Part shown: positions 1 to 8,411 of the stretch, in pieces
How the letters are laid out: every line of letters starts with the position of its first letter
Position numbering within the stretch: position 1 is the first letter of the stretch
Origin: Neobacillus niacini
GTDB taxonomy: Bacteria; Bacillota; Bacilli; Bacillales; Cytobacillaceae
NCBI RefSeq assembly: GCF_019749295.1
Contig: NZ_JACWFG010000001.1
Location: 580,604-644,603 of the forward strand
Length of the DNA stretch: 64,000 nucleotides
Reading direction: 5' to 3'
The notes under the pieces: model-generated
Told to the model about the DNA's origin: nothing
Database searches by the model: none
The model's input: the letters and a program-made list of their open reading frames with translations, nothing else
Program-made: the position numbers and the translations under genes

Positions 1-2
1 CA

Positions 3-623
3 TTGTATAAATACTCACTGTTAATCGCGCAGGATGGCAGAGATTATTTTCAACTTGGCAAAATTGGCCGATTAGCAGATGAGTATCTTTATGAAAGAGA
101 AATTGAAAATTTAATCATTATTGGGATACCCTATAAAGATGTAGAGGATCGACGCAGGAAATACCATCCTGATGGTGAACAGCATCAACAATACATACGT
201 TTTTTAGCGCATGAATTAGTTCCGTACCTGGATCAGGAATTCCCAACTTATCACATGGGCTCCACAAGAGCATTAATCGGTGACTCATTAGGAGCAACAG
301 TATCGTTCATGACTGCTCTCCAATACCCGCACACTTTCGGAAAAGTGCTGCTGCAATCACCTTATGTGGATAAAGGGGTAATGGAATTGGCCGAGAGCTT
401 TAAAGAAACAGGGTTATTAGAAATCTATCACATCATTGGGAATCAAGAAACAGAAGTACAAACGACCAATGGGAGAATTAGTGATTTCCTTACACCAAAT
501 CGTGAACTTTCCACAGTTCTTAAGGGTAAGTTTAATACATACTTTTATGAGGAATTCAATGGCGACCATACCTGGACGCACTGGCAGCCCGATTTAAGAA
601 GAGCCCTAAAGATGATGTTTTAA
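3..623 (+). CDS. yjcH: YjcH-like alpha/beta hydrolase (putative esterase), probably 5'-truncated by the window edge
   Basis: Putative esterase (PF00756-like fold), probably cytoplasmic; the substrate is unknown. The nucleophile elbow GDSLG puts the likely catalytic serine near residue 95, and a GDHTW motif near the C-terminus offers the catalytic histidine. The frame is open to the window edge and the first possible codon is TTG at base 3, so the true start probably lies upstream. It heads a same-strand run with yjcG, yjcF and yjcD, in the reverse of the B. subtilis listing. The family call is firm; the exact reaction is not known. Confidence 0.8.
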   Translation: MYKYSLLIAQDGRDYFQLGKIGRLADEYLYEREIENLIIIGIPYKDVEDRRRKYHPDGEQHQQYIRFLAHELVPYLDQEFPTYHMGSTRALIGDSLGATVSFMTALQYPHTFGKVLLQSPYVDKGVMELAESFKETGLLEIYHIIGNQETEVQTTNGRISDFLTPNRELSTVLKGKFNTYFYEEFNGDHTWTHWQPDLRRALKMMF

Positions 624-700
624 CGATATTGGTTGATTTCATATTTTTTTGAATATTTGATATAATTATCAGAAAGATTCTTATCATGGAGGTTAGATAT

Positions 701-1213
701 ATGAAATTTGGGGTTGTTATTTTTCCATCAAAGAAACTGCAGGATTTAGCTAATTCCTATCGTAAGCGTTATGACCCGCATTATTCACTCATAACTCCAC
801 ATCTAACATTGAAAAATGCATTTGAAGCCACGGAAAAAGACGTTGTTAGCTTTGCTGATAAATTAAGGCAAATAGCCAGCAAAACCAAAGCATTTACCTT
901 AAAGACCACAAAAATCAGCTCTTTTCAGCCAGTAAATAATGTAATCTACTTTAAAGTAGATCCAACTGAAGAGTTAAATCAGCTGCACCATGAAATCAAT
1001 CAAGAATTTAGTGAGCAAAATTTAGAATATGCTTTCGTTCCACATATTACAATTGGTCAAGATCTTTCAAATGATGAGCACTCAGATGTGTATGGCTCCT
1101 TAAGGATGAAAAGATTTGACCACGAAGAGACTATAGACCGTTTTCATCTGCTTTATCAATTAGATAACGGTTCGTGGACGGTATATGAAACATTTCGACT
1201 AGGAAAGGAATAA
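701..1213 (+). CDS. yjcG: YjcG, 2'-5' RNA ligase-like (2H phosphoesterase) protein
   Basis: Member of the 2H phosphoesterase/2'-5' RNA ligase superfamily, which acts on 2',3'-cyclic or 2'-5' phosphodiester bonds; the physiological substrate of YjcG is unknown. The two diagnostic HxTx motifs are present: HLTL at residues 34-37 and HITI at 115-118. At 170 residues it has the usual YjcG length. An upstream in-frame ATG at 686 overlaps the GGAGG ribosome-binding site, so the ATG at 701 is the better start. The next gene follows after 6 bp, indicating co-transcription. Confidence 0.88.
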   Translation: MKFGVVIFPSKKLQDLANSYRKRYDPHYSLITPHLTLKNAFEATEKDVVSFADKLRQIASKTKAFTLKTTKISSFQPVNNVIYFKVDPTEELNQLHHEINQEFSEQNLEYAFVPHITIGQDLSNDEHSDVYGSLRMKRFDHEETIDRFHLLYQLDNGSWTVYETFRLGKE

Positions 1214-1219
1214 TCAATT

Positions 1220-1642
1220 GTGAATGTAAAAATCGTAGAAAATGAAAAAGAACTTGAGGATGCTTTTTCTGTCAGAAGAACTGTCTTTATCGATGAACAA
1301 GAAGTCCCTGAGGAAGAAGAAATTGATCAATATGAGAAAGATGCGGTACATTTCGTTTCCTACCAAGAGGGTTCACCTATTGCAGCCGGACGCTTCCGGG
1401 TTGTGGATGGTTACGGAAAAGTAGAACGTATTTGTGTATTAAAGACTGCTAGAAAAACCGGCGCTGGAAAAGCCATTATGAATAAAATAGAAACTTATGC
1501 TTCTGAGAAAGGTTTACATAAATTAAAATTGAATGCCCAGACACATGCCATTCCTTTTTATTCTGGTCTTGGTTATGAGGTTGCTTCGGAAGAATTCTTA
1601 GACGCTGGAATTCCTCATAAAACGATGATTAAAAAAATATAA
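1220..1642 (+). CDS. yjcF: YjcF-like GNAT N-acetyltransferase
   Basis: GNAT-family acyltransferase of about 140 residues. The acetyl-CoA-binding region is visible as a V-x-R-I-C-V strand followed by an R/K-x-x-G-x-G-x-A loop near residues 72-90, and the C-terminal half has the usual A-x-x-F-Y-x-x-L-G-Y signature. The start is a GTG just 6 bp after the yjcG stop, with AGGAAAGGA overlapping the end of yjcG, so the genes are translationally linked. The acceptor substrate cannot be told from sequence. Confidence 0.85.
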   Translation: MNVKIVENEKELEDAFSVRRTVFIDEQEVPEEEEIDQYEKDAVHFVSYQEGSPIAAGRFRVVDGYGKVERICVLKTARKTGAGKAIMNKIETYASEKGLHKLKLNAQTHAIPFYSGLGYEVASEEFLDAGIPHKTMIKKI

Positions 1643-1647
1643 TTCTT

Positions 1648-1677
1648 AGCATTTGCCCATAGTGGCAAGTGCTTTTT
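1648..1677 (+). terminator. Intrinsic terminator after yjcF
   Basis: An AGCA-TTGCC stem pairs with GGCAAGTGCT and runs into TTTTTT directly after the yjcF stop. Confidence 0.75.
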
Positions 1678-1765
1678 TGATTCATTTTTCTATAGTACTC
1701 TTTTCGATACCAACTGGTTTTGTTATGATAGAGTTTGTCGTATTTTTGAAAAAAGAGGCTAAAAA

Positions 1766-4051
1766 ATGAAAATTGCTATGAACCATAATCAAAGGATTGT
1801 TCTTGACCAATTAGCAAGAGAACAATATCAACAGCTATATATACAAGGGAAAAACAACGAACTAACCTGCCCCGTCTGTCAAGAAAAGGTTCGATTATTT
1901 CTTGGAATACAGGAAGAGCCCTATTTTTTTCATAGTAAATTTCCGGAAAAGTCATGCCCGGAACCAGATATAGAAGCAATTGAACCAGTTATTGTCGAGA
2001 GGAATGGATTTCGTATCCCACAAGGCAGGAACATTATTGAAACAACCAAAACCGCCAGCTTATACCGTCCTGCAAAAACGATTGAATGCAGCATTCCCTT
2101 TCTAAAATCGAATGGTGCTAAACATCTTGAACACGATTCCTATTTAAGAGACCTTGCAGCAAATGGAGTCGTATTGGACGAAAGTCAGGCTGCGGCTGTC
2201 GTAAAAACTGAAGGGTCATTGTTAGTTCTTGCTGGAGCCGGCAGCGGCAAAACGCGAGTACTTACCGCCCGTACTGCTTATATGCTCGATGTAAAAAAGA
2301 TTGACCCGCGCTCCATCATGCTCGTCACCTTTACCTCAAAAGCTGCAGGGGAAATGAAAAATCGTTTAACCTCCTACCCGCAGATTAAAAAGGATCAAAT
2401 AAGTAAGTTGGTGACAGGCACCTTTCACAGTATTTTTTATAGAATTCTTATGTTTCACGAAGGGAGTAACTGGTCTTCGGAGCGGCTGTTGAAGAAAGAA
2501 TGGCAGCGAGATAAAATCCTTAAAGATGCAGGTAAGGAAATCGAGTTATCTGAAAAGGAATTTGCTTATGATTTGGCACTTCAGCAAATTGGATTTTGGA
2601 AGAACTCGCTTCTTTTCCCTCATGACATTAAGCCTGAAACTGAATGGGAAGAAAAAGCTGTATTCCTGTATAAAAAATATGAGGAATATAAATCTCAAAA
2701 AGGGCTATTTGATTTTGATGATATGCTGATAGGCTGTTATCAGCTTCTTAGTACAACACCCTCACTTTTGGAACTTTATCAAAATCGGTTTCACTATTTT
2801 CTGATTGATGAATTTCAAGATATCAATAAGGTTCAATATGAACTGATTAAGCTGCTGTCAGGTAAGCATAGAAATGTCTGTGCTGTTGGTGACGATGATC
2901 AGGCGATATATTCCTTCCGGGGCAGTGACCCAAGTTATTTGTTAGAGTTTGAAAAAGACTTTCCTAACGCAAAATTAGTTTCACTTGAACAAAACTATCG
3001 CTCATCACATGAAATTGTCTCTGCTGCAAATGAAATGATTTCGAAAAACAAAGTCCGCCGAATAAAGAAAATGAAGGCACAATTTGCATCTGGTACTTCT
3101 CCATTGCTCTTTTTCCCATATGATGAGGAGGAAGAAGCAACCATGATCGTAACTGATATCCAGGAGAAAGTTATGCATGGAGCTAACCCATCTGATTTTG
3201 CTATTCTCTATCGAACCAATGCAGGTTCACGGGCTGTGTTTGAACGCTTAGCAAGTTCAAACCTGCCTTTTAGAATTGATTTGGATTCAGAGGCTTTTTA
3301 TGAACGTCGAATTGTGAAAACTGTTCTTGCCTTTCTAAAAATCAGCTTAAATGAAGATGACAATCAGGCATTATCTGACATTTTACCTATATTATTTTTA
3401 AGTCAAGCTGTATTAAAAGATTTAAAAGCTGAAAGCATCCTAAAAGATTGTACCTATCTTGAGGCACTTTCACACATAAAAACAAAACATGCTTTTCAAG
3501 AAAAGAAATTAAAAAAGGCAGTGCAGCTGATTCGTTCGTTGAAATTTTCCTCCCCAATTAAATCGGTTGAAACCATAGAAAAGGACATCGGTTTCCTTGA
3601 TTTTTTGAAAAAACGAGGAAATGAATCAAATCAGCAAGACAAAGGTTCGGATGACTTAAAAGACCTAAAAGTTGCTGTAAAAAGCTTTACTAGTATTGAA
3701 GCTTTCTTGTCCCATGCTGAACATATGACTGCAATGAATAAGGAAATCAAGAATTTAAGTAAGCATTTTACAGAAGCTATTAGCTTAAGTACTGTCCACC
3801 GGGCCAAAGGATTAGAATATAAGAACGTATATATCATTGGTGCAGTAGATGGCAGCCTGCCGCACGATTATGCCTTGGATAGTTTAAGGAATGGTGATTT
3901 TTCCGCGCTCGAAGAAGAAAGAAGACTTTTTTATGTAGCTATGACACGTGCCAAACATGAGCTTCTTATTTCTGTTCCACAGAATCGAAGAGGAAAAAAA
4001 GCCAGCACGTCACGTTTTTTACTACCCCTAATAAAAAAAGGAAAAAAATAA
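1766..4051 (+). CDS. yjcD: UvrD/PcrA-like superfamily 1 DNA helicase YjcD
   Basis: ATP-dependent 3'-5' DNA helicase relative of UvrD/PcrA, 761 residues. Walker A GAGSGKT lies near residues 157-163. Further helicase motifs follow: TFTSKAAGEM, the DEFQD Walker B, a GDDDQAIYSFRG stretch, QNYRS, TVHRAKGLE and the VAMTRA motif near the C-terminus. The first 65 residues are not helicase-like; they hold CPVC (35-38), H56 and C64 in a pattern close to the N-terminus of CoiA, suggesting a zinc-binding domain. It is probably a DNA repair or recombination helicase; its precise role is not established. It is set apart from yjcF by a terminator. Confidence 0.9.
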   Translation: MKIAMNHNQRIVLDQLAREQYQQLYIQGKNNELTCPVCQEKVRLFLGIQEEPYFFHSKFPEKSCPEPDIEAIEPVIVERNGFRIPQGRNIIETTKTASLYRPAKTIECSIPFLKSNGAKHLEHDSYLRDLAANGVVLDESQAAAVVKTEGSLLVLAGAGSGKTRVLTARTAYMLDVKKIDPRSIMLVTFTSKAAGEMKNRLTSYPQIKKDQISKLVTGTFHSIFYRILMFHEGSNWSSERLLKKEWQRDKILKDAGKEIELSEKEFAYDLALQQIGFWKNSLLFPHDIKPETEWEEKAVFLYKKYEEYKSQKGLFDFDDMLIGCYQLLSTTPSLLELYQNRFHYFLIDEFQDINKVQYELIKLLSGKHRNVCAVGDDDQAIYSFRGSDPSYLLEFEKDFPNAKLVSLEQNYRSSHEIVSAANEMISKNKVRRIKKMKAQFASGTSPLLFFPYDEEEEATMIVTDIQEKVMHGANPSDFAILYRTNAGSRAVFERLASSNLPFRIDLDSEAFYERRIVKTVLAFLKISLNEDDNQALSDILPILFLSQAVLKDLKAESILKDCTYLEALSHIKTKHAFQEKKLKKAVQLIRSLKFSSPIKSVETIEKDIGFLDFLKKRGNESNQQDKGSDDLKDLKVAVKSFTSIEAFLSHAEHMTAMNKEIKNLSKHFTEAISLSTVHRAKGLEYKNVYIIGAVDGSLPHDYALDSLRNGDFSALEEERRLFYVAMTRAKHELLISVPQNRRGKKASTSRFLLPLIKKGKK

Positions 4052-4052
4052 C

Positions 4053-4090
4053 CAAAGGACCTGTTTCCATCAAGGAAAGAGGTCCTTTTT
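4053..4090. terminator. Bidirectional terminator between yjcD and spoVIF
   Basis: An AAAGGACC...GGTCCTTTTT stem with U- and A-runs lies between the convergent yjcD and spoVIF genes. Confidence 0.85.
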
Positions 4091-4092
4091 AC

Positions 4093-4347
4093 TTATTTCT
4101 TATTAATCATCTTTGAAATTGTATTGAAATCAAGTTGTTTTCCATCGTTTACTATAGATTGCACAATTTTATCTTCTGTTTCTTTATTTACCGGTTTATT
4201 AGCAATTTGCGAAACTCGGCGGATCACATTGCGTACGGTTGTTTCATCTTTAAAATTGGCATTTTGTAAGGAATTCGCTAAATCAAGAATATCTTTCATA
4301 TTAACGCCTGTTTTCTTTTCGACATTTTTAAAGAAACCATTATCCAT
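4093..4347 (-). CDS. spoVIF: Stage VI sporulation protein F
   Basis: Small cytoplasmic sporulation protein of the SpoVIF (YjcC) family, about 84 residues. In B. subtilis it is needed for GerE-dependent late coat gene expression and coat assembly. The conserved F-F-K-x-V-E-K-K-T-G-V start and the D-x-x-x-L-A-x-S-L-Q-N-A-N-F segment identify it. A GTG at 4359 is also in frame but sits one base from the AAGGAG site; the ATG at 4347 gives better spacing. The neighbourhood (yjcD, yjcA, coat genes) is as in B. subtilis. Confidence 0.9.
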   Translation of the reverse strand: MDNGFFKNVEKKTGVNMKDILDLANSLQNANFKDETTVRNVIRRVSQIANKPVNKETEDKIVQSIVNDGKQLDFNTISKMINKK

Positions 4348-4423
4348 GGTAAATATCACGCTCCTTCATAGGCTACTGTTATTGTATGAAGGAAGGGTAA
4401 AAACGTGAAAAAGAATTATGAAA

Positions 4424-4460
4424 GAAAAAGGCTGGCCAAGTGTGATGGCCAACCTTTTCT
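4424..4460 (-). terminator. Intrinsic terminator after the YjcZ-type peptide gene
   Basis: On the minus strand a GGTTGGCCA/TGGCCAGCC stem is followed by TTTTTC. Confidence 0.8.
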
Positions 4461-4473
4461 GCCGTTGCTATTA

Positions 4474-4590
4474 TTAATAAAAGCTAGCACCGACAATGAT
4501 TAAAAGAATGAATAATACGACGATTAATACAAAAGTTGAACCGCCGCCATATCCACCACCGTAGCCACAGCCGCCATATCCATAGAACAT
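4474..4590 (-). CDS. YjcZ-family sporulation peptide (38 residues)
   Basis: Tiny glycine/tyrosine-rich peptide. It starts with [10 protein letters not shown], continues GGGYGGG and ends in one hydrophobic helix of about 17 residues. This is the layout of YjcZ/YnfU-type sporulation peptides that are abundant in spore-forming bacilli and probably membrane-associated. The ribosome-binding site GAGGTGA lies 7 bases before the ATG. It has its own terminator, so it looks monocistronic. The function of the family is unknown. Confidence 0.8.
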   Translation of the reverse strand: MFYGYGGCGYGGGYGGGSTFVLIVVLFILLIIVGASFY

Positions 4591-4685
4591 ATAATGTCAC
4601 CTCACTTCGTATTCTCATTAATAACATATGAGACATTGCTACAAAGTGTACTGGGCTCTACTCTACAGACAACCTGTGAAATTTT

Positions 4686-5042
4686 TTATCCTTTTGGTTT
4701 AAAAATTAAAGCACCAATAAATCCAAAAATAATGGCGGCTGATATCCCTGAACTGGTAACCTGAAACATACCAGTTAAAACTCCGATTAGACCATGCTTT
4801 TCTGCATCCTGCAGGGCACCGTGTACTAATGAATTACCGAAACTCGTTATTGGAATGGTTGCTCCTGCACCAGCAAAATTCACTAGCGGCTCATACAACC
4901 CAAATCCGTCTAGGATGGCTCCTGCCACCACAAGTAAACTTAGGGTATGCCCGGGTGTAAGTTTAGCAACATCAAATAAAAGCTGTCCGATTACACAAAT
5001 TAAACCCCCAACCACAAATGCCCAAAAAAACATTGCTAACAT
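4686..5042 (-). CDS. spoVAE: Stage V sporulation protein AE (SpoVAEb type)
   Basis: Membrane component of the SpoVA channel, which moves Ca2+-dipicolinic acid into the forespore and out at germination. The 118 residues form three or four hydrophobic segments. The family pattern P-G-H-x-L-S followed by G-x-G-L-Y-E-P-L-x-x-x-A-G-A-G-A-x-x-P-I is present. It is the last gene of a four-gene minus-strand operon, 5 bp after spoVAD. It resembles SpoVAC in fold and parts of sequence, as usual for this pair. Confidence 0.92.
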   Translation of the reverse strand: MLAMFFWAFVVGGLICVIGQLLFDVAKLTPGHTLSLLVVAGAILDGFGLYEPLVNFAGAGATIPITSFGNSLVHGALQDAEKHGLIGVLTGMFQVTSSGISAAIIFGFIGALIFKPKG

Positions 5043-5047
5043 AAGTA

Positions 5048-6073
5048 TTACCTTCTCTCTTCATTCATTTCAACGGCCACAGCATGTGCAATACACGGAA
5101 TTGATTCTTTTTGTTGAAAGCTAAGCGGAGATAACAGCGCTCCAGTTGCTACAACTAATATTCGTTTATACATTCCCTTTTTCATCTGATTTAATATATG
5201 ACCATAAAAAACAGTAGCAGAGCAGCCCGCTCCACTTCCCCCAGCTTGCACTGGCTGATCATCCTTATAAAGTAACAGGCCGCAATCTTGAAATTGCTTA
5301 CGGTCTATTTTTAGTCCACTTTTAATAAGAAGCTCGAAAGTGGTATCTTGGCCGATTCTGCCTAAGTCTCCAGTGAGGATTAAATCATAATGGGACGGGT
5401 CTAATTCCATATCCCGAAAATGTGCCATAATGGTATCTGCAGCAGCAGGTGCCATGGCACCACCCATATTAAAAGGATCAGATAACCCCATATCAATTAC
5501 TCTTCCAATAGTTGCGGAGGTAGTGACGGGCTGTTGTTCCCCAGGAACATTTTGAGTAATTAATCCTACGCCAGCCCCTGTAACAGTCCATTGAGCTGTA
5601 GGCGGCTTTTGTCCTCCATACTCTGTTGGATATCGAAATTGTTTTTCAGTTGCAGCATTATGGCTTGTGGCACCCGTTAACACGTTTCTTGCCCCTTGAT
5701 AATTAACAACAAAGGATGCTAACGCCAACCCTTCCATAGATGTCGAACATGCCCCAAAAAGCCCGAAATAGGGAATTTGCATGGTTCTCGCTGCAAAACT
5801 AGTAGGCGTTATTTGATTGATTAAATCCCCCGCAAATAAAAATTCAATTTGTTCTTTCTCCATTTTTGCTTTAGCTAATGTAGTTCTAACTGCTTCTTCC
5901 AGCAAAACTCGCTGCGCCTTCTCATAGGAATCCATCCCCATCCATAAATCCTCATGCAGGATGTCAAAGTCATTGGCGAGGTTGCCATTTGCCTCAAAGG
6001 GGCCTCCGGAAACACCTGTTGCAGATATCATTGGACGGTTATTAAAAACCCAAGATTGATGCCCTTTTAACAA
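5048..6073 (-). CDS. spoVAD: Stage V sporulation protein AD
   Basis: SpoVAD, a thiolase-fold protein that binds dipicolinic acid at the inner spore membrane as part of the SpoVA complex. At 341 residues it has family length, with the GACSTSMEG segment at the ancestral thiolase cysteine position and a glycine-rich GGSGAGCSA stretch near the C-terminus. The start is TTG, immediately abutting the spoVAC stop and preceded by a GGGGGG run, so it is probably translated by coupling to spoVAC. The downstream gene spoVAE is 5 bp away. Confidence 0.94.
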   Translation of the reverse strand: MLKGHQSWVFNNRPMISATGVSGGPFEANGNLANDFDILHEDLWMGMDSYEKAQRVLLEEAVRTTLAKAKMEKEQIEFLFAGDLINQITPTSFAARTMQIPYFGLFGACSTSMEGLALASFVVNYQGARNVLTGATSHNAATEKQFRYPTEYGGQKPPTAQWTVTGAGVGLITQNVPGEQQPVTTSATIGRVIDMGLSDPFNMGGAMAPAAADTIMAHFRDMELDPSHYDLILTGDLGRIGQDTTFELLIKSGLKIDRKQFQDCGLLLYKDDQPVQAGGSGAGCSATVFYGHILNQMKKGMYKRILVVATGALLSPLSFQQKESIPCIAHAVAVEMNEERR

Positions 6074-6550
6074 TTACAAAACCCCCCACATTCCCAGTAA
6101 TGTTTTTATGAGCGCAACAACAAACGCAGAGAACACTCCAAAGAGAATAACGGAGCCAGCAAGCTTAAACATATTTCCACCAACACCTAATACAAAGCCT
6201 TCTGTTCGGTGTTCTATCGCAGCTGATATAACAGCATTTCCAAACCCGGTGACAGGCACCGCACTTCCAGCTCCCGCAAACTGTCCAAGGCGGTCATAAA
6301 CTCCGAAACCAGTAAGCAGCATGGACAGGAATACCATAGTTGCTACTGTTGGATTACCAACATTCTGTTCTGTGAAGTGGAAAAAGTATATGTAGAAATA
6401 ACTGATTGCCTGCCCAACCGCACATATCAATCCGCCTACCCAAAAAGCTTTGATACAGTTCTTTAGAACCGGTCGTTTTAGTTCATGCTTCTGTTGAAGT
6501 TGTTGATACTTTTGCTGCTGGGGCGTCATATTCTTCTGCTTACTCGCCAT
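6074..6550 (-). CDS. spoVAC: Stage V sporulation protein AC
   Basis: Integral membrane SpoVA subunit, 158 residues; in B. subtilis SpoVAC acts as a mechanosensitive DPA channel component. After a basic, glutamine-rich cytoplasmic N-terminus of about 30 residues come hydrophobic helices with the conserved G-x-Y-D-x-L-x-x-F-A-G-A-G-x-x-V-P-V-T-G-F motif. It lies 16 bp after the lipoprotein gene and abuts spoVAD, so the four genes form one operon. Only AC-AD-AE are present; spoVAA, AB and AF are absent here. Confidence 0.93.
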   Translation of the reverse strand: MASKQKNMTPQQQKYQQLQQKHELKRPVLKNCIKAFWVGGLICAVGQAISYFYIYFFHFTEQNVGNPTVATMVFLSMLLTGFGVYDRLGQFAGAGSAVPVTGFGNAVISAAIEHRTEGFVLGVGGNMFKLAGSVILFGVFSAFVVALIKTLLGMWGVL

Positions 6551-6566
6551 TGGTATTCATCCCTTC

Positions 6567-7034
6567 TTACTTCATATCTGATGTCATTTTAAGTATTTCG
6601 TTTAACCGTTTCTCAGCCTGTTTATCGGAATAACTTCCATTATTCTTCCTCTCTATTAGCCGAACAGCTTCCAGAAAAATCTTATAATCACTTGATACTG
6701 TGAAGTTTTCTTTCGGGTAATCTTCTTCCAGAGTTTTGTTTAAGTCCTTTTCAATTTTTTTCATGTTGAATCGCTGCATATGCTTAACCTTATAAACGAC
6801 AAGTGTTGCTTCTTTTCCCTTTATTATCGCCGCATCATAAATCTCATTAAAATTGCTTACTTTCTTTTCAATTTCTTCGACTTTGTCCTGGCCGTTATTC
6901 TTCTCCGTAACAGTCGGGTTAGGATTGGTCGCTTTCATGAGAGCCAGCTGGCTATCCTCCTCTGTGTGCCCCTGACTACATGAACTCATTAAGATCATAC
7001 TAGCAATTATCATTAGTCGAATTATATAGACCAT
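6567..7034 (-). CDS. YhcN/YlaJ-like sporulation lipoprotein
   Basis: Predicted spore lipoprotein of about 155 residues. From the ATG at 7034 the protein has a hydrophobic signal ending in a lipobox-like M-S-S-C, then a charged, lysine/glutamate-rich domain typical of YhcN/YlaJ proteins. The ATG at 7034 has AGGGAAGG at the right distance; a longer reading from 7073 would put charged residues before the signal. It leads the spoVAC-AD-AE operon. Such a lipoprotein upstream of spoVAC-AD-AEb is the arrangement described for additional spoVA operons of the spoVA2 type. Confidence 0.75.
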   Translation of the reverse strand: MVYIIRLMIIASMILMSSCSQGHTEEDSQLALMKATNPNPTVTEKNNGQDKVEEIEKKVSNFNEIYDAAIIKGKEATLVVYKVKHMQRFNMKKIEKDLNKTLEEDYPKENFTVSSDYKIFLEAVRLIERKNNGSYSDKQAEKRLNEILKMTSDMK

Positions 7035-7151
7035 TTCATTTCCTTCCCTCATCCGAATTAATAGAAATACCACTACATTGTAGTTTTTTCGAGATTGACT
7101 AAAATTATGACTTGATTGTCCTAACTTTTATATTTTCAATTTTTGGACCAC

Positions 7152-7180
7152 AAAAAAACTGCCATTAAATTCGGCAGTTT
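7152..7180 (-). terminator. Intrinsic terminator after a 33-residue gene
   Basis: The minus strand reads AAACTGCC-loop-GGCAGTTTTTTTG just after the small gene's stop. Confidence 0.8.
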
Positions 7181-7185
7181 AATGA

Positions 7186-7287
7186 TTATCGTTGAGTTTT
7201 TTTACCACAGCCGCAGCCTTTTTTCTTTCCAGACTTTTTTGTTTGAGTAGTTTTCGTTGTTTGAATTTTTTTATTTCTTCCGTTCAC
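7186..7287 (-). CDS. Small basic Cys-Gly peptide (33 residues), unknown
   Basis: Short gene with a GTG start, ribosome-binding site GGAGGGG six bases upstream and an intrinsic terminator directly after it, which together make it credible. The product is strongly basic (K/T/Q-rich) and ends with G-C-G-C-G-K-K. I do not recognise the family. Lying between spoVA and yjcA, it may be a spore peptide, which is inference from location. Main doubt: very short genes can arise by chance. Confidence 0.55.
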   Translation of the reverse strand: MNGRNKKIQTTKTTQTKKSGKKKGCGCGKKTQR

Positions 7288-7381
7288 CTTTCACCCCTCC
7301 ATATTCTTATTATTACTACTAATAAGATATGAAAGAAATTTATAACTTGTCTCGGACGTACAACCATTTTAGTGTACAAAG

Positions 7382-7732
7382 TTATATCCAGGTCTGAACA
7401 ACAGATTCCAAGATTGCTGCCAAACCAGCAATAGCAAAAACTAGAATAATTGGTCCAAATATTGTCGGTAAAAACAGGTATCCCGCTATTACTAAAGCTG
7501 AAGTCCATACGCCCGTACACCAATAACAGCTTAGCAGCTCTCCAATGAATTTTTTTATAGGCGTCCTCTTCGGCAGATAATACACCTCCATCGAACCGTC
7601 TTCCCTTTCTTCTTCTATTTCATCAAAGAACGGATGCCTTATAAATTCAGTTATCTTGTCAAAAACAATGAGCCTTGTTAATCGGAAGCAGGCTAACCCT
7701 AATATAATAAAATTTAAAAGATCAATATTCAT
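7382..7732 (-). CDS. yjcA: YjcA, DUF1360 membrane protein
   Basis: DUF1360-family membrane protein of about 116 residues, the YjcA counterpart, which in B. subtilis is a sporulation gene near cotVWXYZ. It begins with a hydrophobic helix and the conserved A-C-F-R-L-T-R-L segment, has a charged loop, then S-C-Y-W-C-T-G-V-W and two hydrophobic helices. The ATG at 7750 overlaps the GGAAAGGA site; the ATG at 7732 is the better start. The function is unknown. Confidence 0.85.
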   Translation of the reverse strand: MNIDLLNFIILGLACFRLTRLIVFDKITEFIRHPFFDEIEEEREDGSMEVYYLPKRTPIKKFIGELLSCYWCTGVWTSALVIAGYLFLPTIFGPIILVFAIAGLAAILESVVQTWI

Positions 7733-7857
7733 TTTTTCTGTCCTTTCCATTAAATTAGCCTAATTTTAGTCAAAAAGGCGTTTGTCCGTGACCCAATTGG
7801 TCCTGTTTAAATATGTTAGTAATGTAAGATATATATCACGGATAGGAGGAGTAATTA

Positions 7858-8367
7858 ATGGGTTGTGGCCGAAATAGTGACGTACGCAGTACCAGTGGCT
7901 GTGTATGCGATGTTGTTCGTGCAATAAAAGATATCCAGGATAATGCTGTACAAGATGATGATTGCCTAGATTGCCCAAGTTGTTTCTTGGAACCACTTGG
8001 TACATTAGTTTCACCAGCTAGAGATCGCGCTGATACTCGTGTATTTGTATTAAAAAACGCTGATGGTTCACCCTTCCACGCGTTCTTTATGCCTACAAAC
8101 GGAGCATGCGTTTCAATTTACTTCCGCGTTGAAGAGGTATTTGATAATTGCTGTGCAACACTTCGTGTGTTAGAGCCAGGAAACAGGACAAATGGAGGGT
8201 TTAGCCCGGTTGATCTCGTTGGCGGAGGAGAAGTATGCTGTATTAACCTTGAAAGAGTATGTCAGGTTAACGCATTTCGTTCTACCAATGACTGTATTAC
8301 GGTTGATTTAAATTGTTTCTGTGCTATACAGTGTATTGCTGATGTAGACCTGGGTATTTGTGACTAA
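7858..8367 (+). CDS. cotZ: Spore coat protein CotZ/CotY family
   Basis: Cysteine-rich structural coat or exosporium protein, 169 residues, homologous to CotY/CotZ of B. subtilis and ExsY/CotY of B. cereus, which self-assemble into disulfide-linked crystalline layers. It has about 15 cysteines, a conserved C-x-x-C-x-S-C region near residue 40 and the ALPFHAFF-like segment in the middle. A strong AGGAGG site precedes the ATG. Only one CotY/CotZ copy is seen here, and cotX, cotW and cotV are missing, unlike B. subtilis. Confidence 0.92.
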   Translation: MGCGRNSDVRSTSGCVCDVVRAIKDIQDNAVQDDDCLDCPSCFLEPLGTLVSPARDRADTRVFVLKNADGSPFHAFFMPTNGACVSIYFRVEEVFDNCCATLRVLEPGNRTNGGFSPVDLVGGGEVCCINLERVCQVNAFRSTNDCITVDLNCFCAIQCIADVDLGICD

Positions 8368-8377
8368 TAGAATAAAA

Positions 8378-8409
8378 TGAGCCAGTCGATAACCCGGCTG
8401 GCTTTTTTT
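8378..8409. terminator. Terminator between convergent cotZ and cotO
   Basis: An AGCCAG-CG/CCGGCTGGCT stem followed by TTTTTTT; the A-run on the other side suits the minus strand as well. Confidence 0.8.
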
Positions 8410-8411
8410 GT

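Noticed and set aside
686..700. Upstream in-frame ATG as start of yjcG
   Set aside because: This ATG overlaps the GGAGG ribosome-binding site; the start at 701 gives correct spacing and the family N-terminus.
6780..6983. Plus-strand frame across the spore lipoprotein gene
   Set aside because: It is a shadow without ribosome-binding site; the minus-strand lipoprotein has a signal, lipobox and operon context.
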